From positions 1-64,000 of the IMG/VR virus record IMGVR_UViG_3300042563_002299: 64,000 bases of DNA. One strand, written 5' to 3'. Of the stretch, positions 23,205-33,045 are shown piece after piece. The notes under the pieces were generated by a model. That model made no database searches. It was not told the DNA's origin and saw nothing but the letters and a program-made list of their open reading frames with translations. The DNA is from a virus. Position numbers and translations under genes: made by a program. Numbering within the stretch: the first letter of the stretch is position 1; each line of letters starts with the position of its first letter.

Positions 23205-24491
23205 ATGTGTCTTAATTTAGGTCTTTGGGTTTATAGTGGTACTTCGGTTGGTTTATGTAATGAAACACCAAACTTAACTTTATACGGTAATAATGTATTT
23301 TCTGCAGAGCCGGTATTCAGTGGTTCAGGATGTAATAATCCTGCGGATTTGATTGCAACAGGATTTTATTCAAATGGTAATTTAACTTTTGAATTTTCAT
23401 TTTTATTCGGACAATATTATGTAAGTGGTATTTCAGGTTGTACGACTGGTGGTGATTTATATTGTATACAAAATGAACCAGGTTATAATGACACATATTT
23501 ACTAGTTGGTGTTCAGGATGATTACCCACTCTACACATCTGTAACCAATAATACGTGTATTTATTATTCAACAGTAGAAACAAGATGGTGTTTAGCAAGT
23601 AGTGTTGGATCTCCGTGTGTTCAATTTGGTCCTTTTGCAAGCACAAGTTCGGAGCCAGATTTTGATATAACTGTTGGGTATCCAGGTTTATGCGTAACAC
23701 CCCCAGCACCACCTGTAGACCCGTGTTTAACAATTGATTTTGATGCAATTTTTGATTGTTTAGTTCCAGTATCACCAACACCAACACCTACTATTTCAGT
23801 AACACCAACACCAACACCAACTCCATCAGCATCTAATCCATGTGGTGGTGTTTCAATGACTGTAACTTCGAGTGGTTACACTCCAACACCAACCCCAACA
23901 ATGACACCAACACCAACACCTTCACCACAGGTTACGAGACCTTGTAATTTTTCAGGTGAGGTAATATTCAACGCATTTACCGAATACTTACAATGTGGTA
24001 ATAGTAAAAAATTCAAAGATTGTTTTACGGGTATCGATTATTACACATCAGATGTTGTTTTAGTCTCAGGGACGACGTTACCGACAGAAGGTTATGTCTA
24101 TAATTCGGTGATTAACGGACAAGGTTATTGTGTTATATATGAAGGTACGGTTGATAATATAAGTGGTGTTGATAATATTACATTAACAAATGAGATCGGA
24201 TCTTACGTTGATGGAGCGTGTTTAGATTGTTTACCAAACCTAACCGCAACTCCTACCCCTACACCGACATCAACACCAACTCCAACTCCGAGTTTATCAC
24301 CTTGTGTTAGTTTATCATACAGAATAACTAATGAAAGCCCCGCACCAATTAAATTTGATTATACCAATTGTAATGGATCTCAATCTCAAAATTTACCTGG
24401 GTTCTCTTCAATCATTATTTGTGCTTCGGTTATACCAACAACAACATCACCTAACATACAGATAGATCCTTTAGGTTCAACTTGTCTATAA
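23205..24491 (+). CDS. Adhesin-like protein with (TP)n linkers
   Basis: A 428-residue protein on the plus strand, built from Cys-rich beta modules joined by TPTPTP-rich linkers (about 190-208, 225-243 and 348-366). The C-terminus ends in a compact domain (about 370-428). The same type of linker occurs in the minus-strand fibre gene 25209-27710. It probably binds host surface glycans or proteins. With gene 22982-23203 it forms a transplanted two-gene fibre module. Confidence 0.75.
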   Translation: MCLNLGLWVYSGTSVGLCNETPNLTLYGNNVFSAEPVFSGSGCNNPADLIATGFYSNGNLTFEFSFLFGQYYVSGISGCTTGGDLYCIQNEPGYNDTYLLVGVQDDYPLYTSVTNNTCIYYSTVETRWCLASSVGSPCVQFGPFASTSSEPDFDITVGYPGLCVTPPAPPVDPCLTIDFDAIFDCLVPVSPTPTPTISVTPTPTPTPSASNPCGGVSMTVTSSGYTPTPTPTMTPTPTPSPQVTRPCNFSGEVIFNAFTEYLQCGNSKKFKDCFTGIDYYTSDVVLVSGTTLPTEGYVYNSVINGQGYCVIYEGTVDNISGVDNITLTNEIGSYVDGACLDCLPNLTATPTPTPTSTPTPTPSLSPCVSLSYRITNESPAPIKFDYTNCNGSQSQNLPGFSSIIICASVIPTTTSPNIQIDPLGSTCL

Positions 24492-24495
24492 AAAA

Positions 24496-24546
24496 AAATA
24501 TCACCTAAAAAGACGATATTTCCAATTATCGGTATTTTACCCGATA
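24496..24546. terminator. Two hairpins between convergent genes
   Basis: Stem AAATATC 24496-24502 with GATATTT 24515-24521, with an A-run on its left (T-run for the minus strand), and a second stem TATCGG 24527-24532 with CCGATA 24541-24546. They fill the gap between the adhesin and the resolvase genes, which converge here. Confidence 0.55.
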
Positions 24547-25155
24547 TTAACTCCAAATCTCTTTTAATCTCATAAATCCTAATACACAACTATAAGCATC
24601 TGTTTGATCGAAATTTTCTTTCTTAAGTGTGTTATTTTTGGTGTATAACCATTTAATTTGAGGTTCTCTTTTTGCGACTTTTTCCCAAATAACCATTTTC
24701 TTATCAATGTCTTTTGGTAGTCCACCAAACAATACAAATTTTTTCTTATCGTTCTCTTGTACCAAATCAGGAAAAGCAAACTTTCTTGAGTTATATGTTG
24801 AAATGAATTCAGGTACAATTCCTAATATATTATATATTTCTTTGAAGATAAAACTATTGAATCTTAATAATGTTTGGATTGTATATATATTATTAGAGTT
24901 AAGTAATGGTTCTTCAATTACAACTCTGACGATTCCAAGATCTTTGTATTCTTTTAATTTTTCGGCAAAAACTTCGGACTTTAGAATTAACTCTTTAAGT
25001 TTGTCATCTTCATTTTTATCCATCTTTGGTCTCGGTGAAATGTGAGTAAGTTCCAACAATTCTTGTGTCTTTATATCGAATAGTGCCCAACCGATTGTTC
25101 TTGTAGAAACGTCCAAACCTAACACTTTGGGTGAATTTTTTAAATTTTTTGCCAT
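24547..25155 (-). CDS. RuvC-like Holliday junction resolvase
   Basis: A 202-residue RNase H-fold nuclease. LGLDVSTRTIGWALF (12-26) holds the first catalytic Asp (15), VVIEEP (78-83) the Glu, and DQTDAY (about 181-186) the C-terminal Asp. This matches phage and poxvirus-type RuvC-like proteins. It probably resolves recombination and replication junctions before packaging. I chose ATG 25155; the codon two positions upstream is TTG. Confidence 0.85.
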   Translation of the reverse strand: MAKNLKNSPKVLGLDVSTRTIGWALFDIKTQELLELTHISPRPKMDKNEDDKLKELILKSEVFAEKLKEYKDLGIVRVVIEEPLLNSNNIYTIQTLLRFNSFIFKEIYNILGIVPEFISTYNSRKFAFPDLVQENDKKKFVLFGGLPKDIDKKMVIWEKVAKREPQIKWLYTKNNTLKKENFDQTDAYSCVLGFMRLKEIWS

Positions 25156-25208
25156 AAACAATAATGTTTTATATTATAATAAACTAAAACAATAAAAATT
25201 GTAGTTTT

Positions 25209-27710
25209 TTAGAAATCTAACTTAATAACATACTGTTGAATACCTTGTCTTAGTACCGGTGATTGTAATTTAGACATCACCAAAATATCTTGGTTTTCAT
25301 CTAGCAAAGCAATCTCCGTAACATATGATTGTGTACCAAATGTCCATGTTGGGTTCTGTGAAACTAAGAACTCGTTAAAACTTAAGTTGATCTTATACTT
25401 CATTTCGTAAATGGTTGCCTGAATATCAGTTTCCAAATTACCGTAGAAATAATACTCATCACCGAAATTAAGTTGTTGTCCTGTTGCTCCGTTTTGTACT
25501 AATTCAACATAGTTATTCAAATTATAGTATGGTGCCGAATTGTAATTTTCCGCAGTTACCGTAAACGTACTTGCGGTTAGTGATTGTTGTGTAACATATC
25601 CATTAAGGAATAAGTCACTAATTTGATCTGTAAAATCAATCAATCTCCATTGTGTTGGGTCTGGTCTCTGACCTGCAATTGTTCTCTGAGCCAACACTTG
25701 AAATTGTGTTGCGTAGAATCCAGCGGGAACAGTACAAGTAGGACAAGATGTTGTTGTAGTTGTTGTAAATGGACTAATAGTCGTTGTTGTCGTAGTACTT
25801 GGCGAAGTTGTTGTTGTTGTGGTTGTTGGATTAAATCCTGGTTGTACCAAACAATTAAATTCCGCACCAAATCTAACTGCCACATTCTGTGGAGTATCAG
25901 GAGTACAAACATTTGCCGTACCAACAACACTTGTATAGTAATTACTGTGTAACGAATTAGTAAATGTGTCAGTATTTGATAAACGATAAGTTACCCAAAG
26001 AGTTTCTCCACCACCAGTTAACACTCCCGTTGAACTTGAAACTCCGCAGGTGTTTGGTGTGATTAATGAAACTTGTGGAGCCGGTAACGTCCAGTTTCTA
26101 TTTGATTTATATGATAATGCCGCAACAATTTCTTCGTCATCAATAATAATCAATTTAGAATCAGGAAATACTTTACCAATTCTACTTGGTAATCCGTTAG
26201 GTTGTGCAAATGTATCCCAAAGGTTATAATACCTCAAACCCGGTTGGTTCATATTATCAGAAATACTTGATTTGATGTATTGTACTTGGAATAAGTTTTT
26301 ACCATCAAACCCTGGAGGATCAACCCAAAAAGTTTGTCCGAAACAACATTCAGGGTTTTTGTGCCACATCAAAGTTGGTATGTGTAATTTAAAGTTTCTT
26401 GCTTGTCCTTGAGTGTTATCAGGATTTTGAGTATCGTAAGGTTCTAAAGCAAATTTTTCTCCATAGAAAAAATCTATTGTTTGATTTGTATAGTGAATAA
26501 TCGCAATCGCTTTTTGTTCTTCCGGTGTTACAACAATTTTCTCACCAAATGAATTATAATAATAAACAGAATCTGTTGATGTCTGAGCATTTGAGTTGGT
26601 ATAACCAAAGTATTCTTTTTGACCTATATATTCAATAGATCCAAATTTAGTATAATCTTGGTATGTACTTGAATTTAATCCAGCAGGACTCTCAGTCCAA
26701 GGAATATTCATATTCCATATTTTAACATCAAATTGATCGGTATCACAAACCGATTCAAAATCAATAACACTTTGACTCCAATGTGGTTCAGGTGTAAAAC
26801 TATCATACAATGGAACCATTTGTGGTGGGTAGATCAAAGTTCTCGCAAGACAATCTGACGCTAAATTTGTAAAGTCAGGTGTTGGTCTATCTAATGTTAA
26901 TAAATCACCACAAACCGCAACAATTCTATAAGTTAGAATTGAGAAACAACTAATAACGTCTTTATTACAGTCAGGCGCCGGTGGTAATGGACACTGTGGT
27001 GTATTTGAAGGTGTTAAACACGGGGTATGTGTTGGTGTTGGTGTTGGGGTCGCCGAAGCACATGGGTTTGAACTTGTTGTGCTTGGTGTTGGTGTTGGAG
27101 TGGGTGTTTGACCTACTGATGCGGTTGGTGTTGGTGTTGGTAAATTACTACATGAACAATCAGTCGCTGCTCTACCATCATAATATATTGTAATAAAGTC
27201 ACCCACACTTGGTGTGTTATTATTTTGACTATTACAATCCATTCTTTGAACACTAATTTCGTTCGTACCATTTAAGGTAGACATATTAACAATATAATTA
27301 GGAGTGATAACATAATTGTTGTTAACAAGTGCTTTCCAATCTACTGTTGTTGCTGTTGTGTTTCCTGAGAAGAACCCTCTCATTGCAGCTCTATTATAAA
27401 CGGACTCAATACCCGAATCCATAAATGGAATACCATAAATATTTGTTTGACCTTCATCAACTAAGTAAGGATATTTTATATACTGTCTATTAGATTCAGG
27501 AACACCAGAACTATTCTGAGCGTTAAATTCAGGTTCTAAAATAACCGTATTTGCTTGATTGTAAGTGTTCGGTAATTCATTGTATGAAACCTCACTATCC
27601 CCTAAAGCAAAATATGATATCCTAAAATTACCCTCAGATAATCTTTGTCTACCTGTGTCAGTAACACGAGTGTTAACTAATCCTGACGTATTTTTAATTA
27701 TATATCCCAT
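25209..27710 (-). CDS. Tail-fibre/adhesin protein with mucin-like TP and poly-Thr linkers
   Basis: An 833-residue protein. The N-terminal 110 residues (MGYIIKNTSGLVNTRVTDTG, then ISYFALGDSEV) look like a conserved attachment domain. A TPTPTP/Cys-containing linker spans about 190-240, a Pro/Trp/Tyr-rich domain follows, and a poly-Thr linker (about 620-655) separates a C-terminal beta-rich domain. Thr/Pro linkers of this kind are common in adhesins. A TATTTAT box lies 7 nt upstream. Role: host recognition appendage. Confidence 0.8.
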   Translation of the reverse strand: MGYIIKNTSGLVNTRVTDTGRQRLSEGNFRISYFALGDSEVSYNELPNTYNQANTVILEPEFNAQNSSGVPESNRQYIKYPYLVDEGQTNIYGIPFMDSGIESVYNRAAMRGFFSGNTTATTVDWKALVNNNYVITPNYIVNMSTLNGTNEISVQRMDCNSQNNNTPSVGDFITIYYDGRAATDCSCSNLPTPTPTASVGQTPTPTPTPSTTSSNPCASATPTPTPTHTPCLTPSNTPQCPLPPAPDCNKDVISCFSILTYRIVAVCGDLLTLDRPTPDFTNLASDCLARTLIYPPQMVPLYDSFTPEPHWSQSVIDFESVCDTDQFDVKIWNMNIPWTESPAGLNSSTYQDYTKFGSIEYIGQKEYFGYTNSNAQTSTDSVYYYNSFGEKIVVTPEEQKAIAIIHYTNQTIDFFYGEKFALEPYDTQNPDNTQGQARNFKLHIPTLMWHKNPECCFGQTFWVDPPGFDGKNLFQVQYIKSSISDNMNQPGLRYYNLWDTFAQPNGLPSRIGKVFPDSKLIIIDDEEIVAALSYKSNRNWTLPAPQVSLITPNTCGVSSSTGVLTGGGETLWVTYRLSNTDTFTNSLHSNYYTSVVGTANVCTPDTPQNVAVRFGAEFNCLVQPGFNPTTTTTTTSPSTTTTTTISPFTTTTTTSCPTCTVPAGFYATQFQVLAQRTIAGQRPDPTQWRLIDFTDQISDLFLNGYVTQQSLTASTFTVTAENYNSAPYYNLNNYVELVQNGATGQQLNFGDEYYFYGNLETDIQATIYEMKYKINLSFNEFLVSQNPTWTFGTQSYVTEIALLDENQDILVMSKLQSPVLRQGIQQYVIKLDF

Positions 27711-27717
27711 CTAACTG

Positions 27718-27724
27718 ATAAATA
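27718..27724 (-). promoter_or_regulatory. TATTTAT box before the 833-residue adhesin gene
   Basis: TATTTAT 7 nt before the ATG at 27710. Confidence 0.5.
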
Positions 27725-27738
27725 TTCTGTTAATCATT

Positions 27739-29391
27739 TTATATTACAACAGGTTCGGGTGGTGTTGGATTTACAACATTTAACACACAACAACCACAAT
27801 TATTAATTGAGTTGTTTGTAATGGTCAGTTGATAGTATCCAGCAGCAAGTTCACAAGAACCTGTTGGGTTATTTATTACACTATTAGTAATGGTACCACT
27901 AACCGTTTGGTTACTACCCATAGTAATAGTGTTTGTGTAAATATTATTTTGTTGCGTTACCGTTATTGGATTATCAGCAGTACACGGACCTCCAAGTGGG
28001 TATGTATTTAACGACGTACTTGACAATGTCATTGGTCCAGTACCGGTGATCGTTGTAATATTATTATATGTAGGTAAAGGTGATAGAGTTGTTGGGTAAT
28101 AATTAAATGTTGATGACTGAACTAAATCGAATGTTACCGTAACCCCCGCAGGTAACACAGGTGTAGTGATTGAGAATGTATTCAACGAATAATTAACATT
28201 TAATGTCAAATTATATGTAACAGATGGTGTATTACCTACAATAACACTCGCAACTGTACCGATTGTTGTATTAACATCCCTCACAAAAATATCATAATTA
28301 CCATTTGTAAGTCCGTTGAATATTGGTGATGATTGGTAAGTTGCTCCCCCGTTTATTGAATATTCATATGGTACTTGTCCTCCTGATGCCGAAACAATAA
28401 TACTACCATTAGTACCACAAACTGCGTTATTTACATTAGCACTTACCGATATCGTATAAGCGGTCGAGCATTGTCCGTTGATAACATCCAAACTATAAAC
28501 CGATGGTGTTCCCAAAACTTGCCAGTTACTTATTGGTGGATCGGAAGGGTCGTTATTTATTAATAACACAGAAGGATTTGAATATCCTGTCATTGTCCAT
28601 TGGGACGGTGTTGATCCTGTATTCCAATAAATAACATATTGTCCTGTTGATGAACTCCAACTTGGTTGACCGTTTATTTCATTACTTGGGTCTAAATCAA
28701 TTTGTATTGCTTCCGTTACTTGACCTATCTTTGTACTTCTAACAACCAGTGTTGCACACAAAGGACCATTAACTTTAGGTATAGATGGTATGTTACAATT
28801 ACCGGGATATGATTCTTCAATAAAATAATTTGTACTACCACTAACAGTCCAAGTGTCCCCCGAAGGATATAGACCACTATTACTTAACGATTCATAAAAT
28901 GATCCTTGACAATCTAAACTTTCACAGAAAATCCAAACACCTTGTGATTGACTCCAAAATACATAACCTAACTCGGTAATACCGTACTGTAATTTGTAAT
29001 ATGGTTTACCATTTTTTAACCCTAAACTACTTGTTGAGATGTAAACCAAAGTATCTTCAACAACTCCCGATACAACAAAACAAACACCAGAAAAAGTAGT
29101 GGTTTCAGCCGTTAAAACACAAGTTGTAATTGCCGTAAAATCTTTATAGTAATCAGTAACAGTCGCTTGATATGCTCCAACACCTAAGTTAGTTAAAGCC
29201 GGAGCAAAACTACCTACCTCCCAAAAAATAGTATAAGGTGGTGTACCACCTGTTATAATTAAAGCGGTTGCACCATCGAAAGATATGTCACTTGAGGGTT
29301 GTAAAACCGAGCAACTTATTCCCAATGGGAATATTGTAATGACATCACATTCATTTGGTCGGTTAGTACTTTGTATTGTAGAATTTCCCAT
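27739..29391 (-). CDS. Tail-fibre/adhesin protein with SprB-like repeats
   Basis: A 550-residue protein. At its N-terminus ALIITGGTPPYTIFW is a repeat of the type seen in the Flavobacterium adhesin SprB and related surface proteins. About 330-385 holds a second one (CGTNGSIIVSASGGQVPYEYS, split here as CGTNGSIIVSAS and GGQVPYEYS) with the ending GNYDIFVRD. The rest is Ser/Thr/Asn-rich beta structure with a Cys-rich C-terminus (CGCC). Probably part of the receptor-binding apparatus. Confidence 0.8.
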   Translation of the reverse strand: MGNSTIQSTNRPNECDVITIFPLGISCSVLQPSSDISFDGATALIITGGTPPYTIFWEVGSFAPALTNLGVGAYQATVTDYYKDFTAITTCVLTAETTTFSGVCFVVSGVVEDTLVYISTSSLGLKNGKPYYKLQYGITELGYVFWSQSQGVWIFCESLDCQGSFYESLSNSGLYPSGDTWTVSGSTNYFIEESYPGNCNIPSIPKVNGPLCATLVVRSTKIGQVTEAIQIDLDPSNEINGQPSWSSSTGQYVIYWNTGSTPSQWTMTGYSNPSVLLINNDPSDPPISNWQVLGTPSVYSLDVINGQCSTAYTISVSANVNNAVCGTNGSIIVSASGGQVPYEYSINGGATYQSSPIFNGLTNGNYDIFVRDVNTTIGTVASVIVGNTPSVTYNLTLNVNYSLNTFSITTPVLPAGVTVTFDLVQSSTFNYYPTTLSPLPTYNNITTITGTGPMTLSSTSLNTYPLGGPCTADNPITVTQQNNIYTNTITMGSNQTVSGTITNSVINNPTGSCELAAGYYQLTITNNSINNCGCCVLNVVNPTPPEPVVI

Positions 29392-29398
29392 TATCTAT

Positions 29399-29405
29399 AT
29401 AAATA
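29399..29405 (-). promoter_or_regulatory. TATTTAT box before gene 27739-29391
   Basis: TATTTAT 7 nt before the ATG at 29391, just after the stop of the glycosyltransferase gene. Confidence 0.5.
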
Positions 29406-29406
29406 A

Positions 29407-30387
29407 TCAAATATTGTATTTTTGAATATAAGATTTCATATTCTCCATATATTTTATTGTTGAACTATCCTTATTTATATAATCAAAGTGATTGGGGTTC
29501 TCTCTCATTTTTAATATTGGATCAATATTAATATAGTCCCCTTTATAGAATTTTGTAGTTTTTAGATTATCAGTAACTCCCGCCATGTGTAATATTGGGT
29601 GTTGTTCGTATTTTTTAATGTCGTCAGTTGCCCAAGAAAAACTCATTTCATCTGTTATCTTTGTTTCAAATCCGTACATCCATAAGTTCCAAAGTAATGC
29701 CCACATTTCTGCCGTCCAAAACTGTATTTGACCCGGATTAATCGGAAATCTTTTTTGGTAATTTAACATTTGATCGTACAACTTAATTGAATCTTTATAG
29801 ATCTTATCCCAAAGTTCACAATTAGAATTCTTGATGAGGTATTGTCCTCCACCTGAATTTTTTTGATTAGTTTTAATTGTGTCGACATCAACACCAATCA
29901 CTTCAGACATTTCACTTATAAGTTGTCCCTTTTCGGTGTTTAGGTGTTTTTGTTCATATCTTCCACAACAATCCATTATGTAATCATACCCAATATACCC
30001 TATGGTATCGGATAAATAACAAGTATTGTCATTTAATAATTCTTCAAAATTTGGTAGTTCTCTAAAAATGATATCAGCGTCATGTAAGAAAAAAAGTTTA
30101 CCAAATTCAGGATTTGATTGTATCCACTTCGATATTAGGTATGGTTTTATACTCGGTATATAATGTTTCTTAACTCTCTCATCAACAAAGTAATGAACGT
30201 TAACACCTAACTCTTTTAATTCTTCAGATTGTTTGGATGGTTTGGTGTTCCCTTGAACTAAACCTAAAACCACGTGTATTTTATTTGGGTCAATACCTTT
30301 CTCAATAAAATTGTGAATGTACAATTTTATTTGCCAAATAAAATAGGGGACATCGGGTTGTGCTGAAACAAATAATATGTTTTCCAT
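29407..30387 (-). CDS. Putative glycosyltransferase (DxD type)
   Basis: A 326-residue protein. FFLHDADIIFRE (about 99-110) holds the D-x-D metal/nucleotide-sugar site of GT-A enzymes, and an N-terminal Rossmann-like part (ENILFVSAQPDVPYF) and later GGGQYLIKN and FWTAEMWALLWNL support this. It sits inside the fibre cluster, so it may glycosylate Ser/Thr/Gly-rich fibres such as those at 30442 or 27739. Host-surface modification is the alternative. Confidence 0.75.
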   Translation of the reverse strand: MENILFVSAQPDVPYFIWQIKLYIHNFIEKGIDPNKIHVVLGLVQGNTKPSKQSEELKELGVNVHYFVDERVKKHYIPSIKPYLISKWIQSNPEFGKLFFLHDADIIFRELPNFEELLNDNTCYLSDTIGYIGYDYIMDCCGRYEQKHLNTEKGQLISEMSEVIGVDVDTIKTNQKNSGGGQYLIKNSNCELWDKIYKDSIKLYDQMLNYQKRFPINPGQIQFWTAEMWALLWNLWMYGFETKITDEMSFSWATDDIKKYEQHPILHMAGVTDNLKTTKFYKGDYINIDPILKMRENPNHFDYINKDSSTIKYMENMKSYIQKYNI

Positions 30388-30441
30388 AAAGGAAAATTAA
30401 ATTAAAATAAGGTAAAGTGAATTAATTTTAAATTTTAAACT

Positions 30442-33024
30442 CTATACGATTTCATAACTTCCGTTCCATAAAAATCTATCACCATTCGCCCAAGTAAATG
30501 GTTGAGTCGCGTTTACATCATTTGCAGTTCCATTTACAATATTTACATATTGCATAGGGGCTTTAGTGTTAAACCCTGCTCTTCCTCCAGCCATTATGGC
30601 ATTATACCAAGCACTACCATTATCTAATAAAGTTACCGTCATCAATATAGCGTCAGCATGAACTGCCGTAACTGGCATCGAGACATACCATTCTCCCGTA
30701 CCAAATGTTGTTGTTGATCCCATTGCGATATTTCCTCTAACAAAACATGTTTTACCAATTACTTTATACCAACCTTCTATAGTTCCATTACCAATTACTG
30801 GATTAGTACCTGACGATGTCCAAACAGGTGTGTAGGATGACCAAGCAGATTCTATTTGTGACCCAGAAAGGTTAAATGTTATTGTAGATAATGTTGTTGC
30901 CGATACCGTTGGTGAAGTTACAGTTGTTGCCGTCATACCGCTTGTATAAGTATTACCGCTAATTATAACAGAACTACCAGACATCCTAACTAAATCCGCA
31001 TCGTTTACTCTGAAGTTTATGTAGCTTGGTGGGTATGTATTGTTAGTTGCAAACATATCAATACCAACAGGTACGCTTGAATTGTCTGAAATCCCTAATT
31101 GGATTTTTCTATCAGAGCTTAACTCGTCACCACCGCTTGATGCTATAAATGGTCCTTCTTTATTAACACCACCTGTAGATGTAATTAATAATTCTCCGGT
31201 TTTTTGATAGATAGCCCCATAAACGTCTAAGTCATATTGAGGACTACTAACCCCAATTCCCAACCTTTTATTTACATTATCCCAAGTAAATCCAGTAGTT
31301 TGACTTACCGTACTTGCCGAACTTTGGAATAGGACTCCACCTGTAAATCCTGATTGAATCTGTGTTGAGTTAATAATTACTACATCACTTGGTAAATTTT
31401 GATAAGTTGTTGCTGATATTGTTATCGCACTTAAACCCGCATTAAATATTGTATTACCCGTAACCGTACCTCCTGATAACGGTAAAAATAACCCAATCCC
31501 ACTTTGACCACTTGTCCCTGACGATCCGTTTGATCCTGACGTACCGCTAGATCCTGAACTTCCTGAGGATCCTGAAGAACCAGAACTACCTGATGAACCC
31601 GATGAACCTACTTGAGCGCCTATTGTTGTTGTAACATATGAATAATGGGAAGTTCCTTGAGTATAAAACGATGCCGAACTTACCTGATTATCTTGATTTA
31701 CAACTTTAATAATCACCACCATTCTGTCTGTAGAATTAACCGATGATGTCGGTAATGTAATGTCAGTAATAACACTTACTGGTGTTGTATTATTATTATT
31801 CCATCCAATATTAACCGCTTGTGACGAACCAATAAATCCTTGAATAACTCCTAAACTGTTCGCTAAATAAAGCTCAACAAAAGCCTCTAAATCATCGTTT
31901 TCATCATCTTTTGTGAACCATAAATTAAATATTTGGACTCCACCAGGTATAATATTAAATCCAAATTGAGTTGATGCGTAACTACCAATTGTTGTACCTG
32001 TTGATAGTGCCGAAATACTTTGAGTTGTAACAGTTTGACCACTAGCCAATGGGTCAGTTGACAACTGTAAATAACTACCTACCTCAACTATGTCTGAATT
32101 AAAGAAATAATTAGTTCCACCACCGATACCATTTTGACCACTAGTCCCTGAAGATCCTGAAGAACCTGAGATACCGCTAGTTCCTGAACTTCCTGAGGAT
32201 CCTGAAGAACCAGAACTACCTGATGAACCTGAAGAACCGTCCGCACCATTATATACCCATGAAATTGTATATGTAAGTGTGTTTAGTGTACCACTACCGG
32301 CAATAAACGTTAAAGAAAAATCAAAATAACTTGTGTTGTCAGTACCACCACCAACTTCAAAAATACCAATTACGTTGTTATTCCCAAGTTCTGTTATTTG
32401 TAAATATGGTCTGCTAGAACCTGGTGTATTAATAATAGTTAATAAGGTATTTAACCAACTATAATAATCCGTTGAATAAGAATCGTCCTTACTAATACTA
32501 ATCTCAGTTATACTTGAGATGGTACTTGAATTTGTTACAAAAAATTTGCTATTAGGGTCATTTGGTGCCTGAGTACCACTATTAAAATCCCACCTACCTG
32601 AATTAGATCCATCATTACCTGTAATTCCATTAGACCCGCTAGTACCGCTTGATCCAGATGTACCTGAAGAACCGCTAGACCCTGTTGTACCTGAAGTTCC
32701 GCTAGACCCTGAAGTTCCATTAGCACCACTAGATCCTGATGTCCCTGATGTTCCGCTAGTTCCATTGGCACCACTAGATCCTGATGTTCCGCTAGTTCCA
32801 TTGGCACCACTAGATCCTGAAGTTCCATTAGACCCACTAGAACCGTTTGATCCTGATGTTCCATTAGTACCTGTGGCTCCACTTATTACTTGAGCAACCT
32901 GTTGGATTGTCGCCTTAAAAGAAGAACCGGCAGGATTTTGAGATGTGTTACCGGTGATGACTATGTGAATTAAGTCCGTTAAAGAAACTCCAGTTGCTTG
33001 TATTTGATCCGTTAATAATGCCAT
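30442..33024 (-). CDS. Collagen-like tail fibre
   Basis: An 860-residue protein with three blocks of G-x-S/T repeats (GSSGTSGSSGANG type) at about 48-135, 260-298 and 475-505, which would form collagen-like triple helices. Beta-rich domains lie between them. The C-terminal 130 residues (after IESAWSSYTP) form an independent domain likely to be the trimeric receptor-binding tip. The N-terminus MALLTDQIQATGVSLTDLI may be the attachment end. Repeated DNA underlies the G-x-x blocks, so length variation by slippage is likely. Confidence 0.85.
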   Translation of the reverse strand: MALLTDQIQATGVSLTDLIHIVITGNTSQNPAGSSFKATIQQVAQVISGATGTNGTSGSNGSSGSNGTSGSSGANGTSGTSGSSGANGTSGTSGTSGSSGANGTSGSSGTSGTTGSSGSSGTSGSSGTSGSNGITGNDGSNSGRWDFNSGTQAPNDPNSKFFVTNSSTISSITEISISKDDSYSTDYYSWLNTLLTIINTPGSSRPYLQITELGNNNVIGIFEVGGGTDNTSYFDFSLTFIAGSGTLNTLTYTISWVYNGADGSSGSSGSSGSSGSSGSSGTSGISGSSGSSGTSGQNGIGGGTNYFFNSDIVEVGSYLQLSTDPLASGQTVTTQSISALSTGTTIGSYASTQFGFNIIPGGVQIFNLWFTKDDENDDLEAFVELYLANSLGVIQGFIGSSQAVNIGWNNNNTTPVSVITDITLPTSSVNSTDRMVVIIKVVNQDNQVSSASFYTQGTSHYSYVTTTIGAQVGSSGSSGSSGSSGSSGSSGSSGTSGSNGSSGTSGQSGIGLFLPLSGGTVTGNTIFNAGLSAITISATTYQNLPSDVVIINSTQIQSGFTGGVLFQSSASTVSQTTGFTWDNVNKRLGIGVSSPQYDLDVYGAIYQKTGELLITSTGGVNKEGPFIASSGGDELSSDRKIQLGISDNSSVPVGIDMFATNNTYPPSYINFRVNDADLVRMSGSSVIISGNTYTSGMTATTVTSPTVSATTLSTITFNLSGSQIESAWSSYTPVWTSSGTNPVIGNGTIEGWYKVIGKTCFVRGNIAMGSTTTFGTGEWYVSMPVTAVHADAILMTVTLLDNGSAWYNAIMAGGRAGFNTKAPMQYVNIVNGTANDVNATQPFTWANGDRFLWNGSYEIV
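32610..32880. repeat. Degenerate 9-bp/collagen-coding repeat block
   Basis: The largest of three blocks of G-x-x coding repeats in the fibre gene. The units vary (CCTGATGTT, CCACTAGAT and similar) but stay in phase with the codons, which supports selection on protein rather than a DNA function. Smaller blocks lie at about 32130-32250 and 31505-31605. Confidence 0.8.
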
Positions 33025-33032
33025 ATCGTATA

Positions 33033-33039
33033 ATAAATA
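33033..33039 (-). promoter_or_regulatory. TATTTAT box before the collagen-like fibre gene
   Basis: TATTTAT 8 nt before the ATG at 33024, in a 21-nt gap. Confidence 0.5.
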
Positions 33040-33045
33040 TTTTGG

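Noticed and set aside
22955-24491. Diversity-generating retroelement acting on the fibre genes
   Set aside because: No reverse transcriptase and no template/variable repeat pair was seen in the window.
32610-32880. CRISPR-like regular DNA repeats
   Set aside because: The spacing is a multiple of three and in phase with a collagen-like G-x-x protein; no constant repeat with unique spacers.
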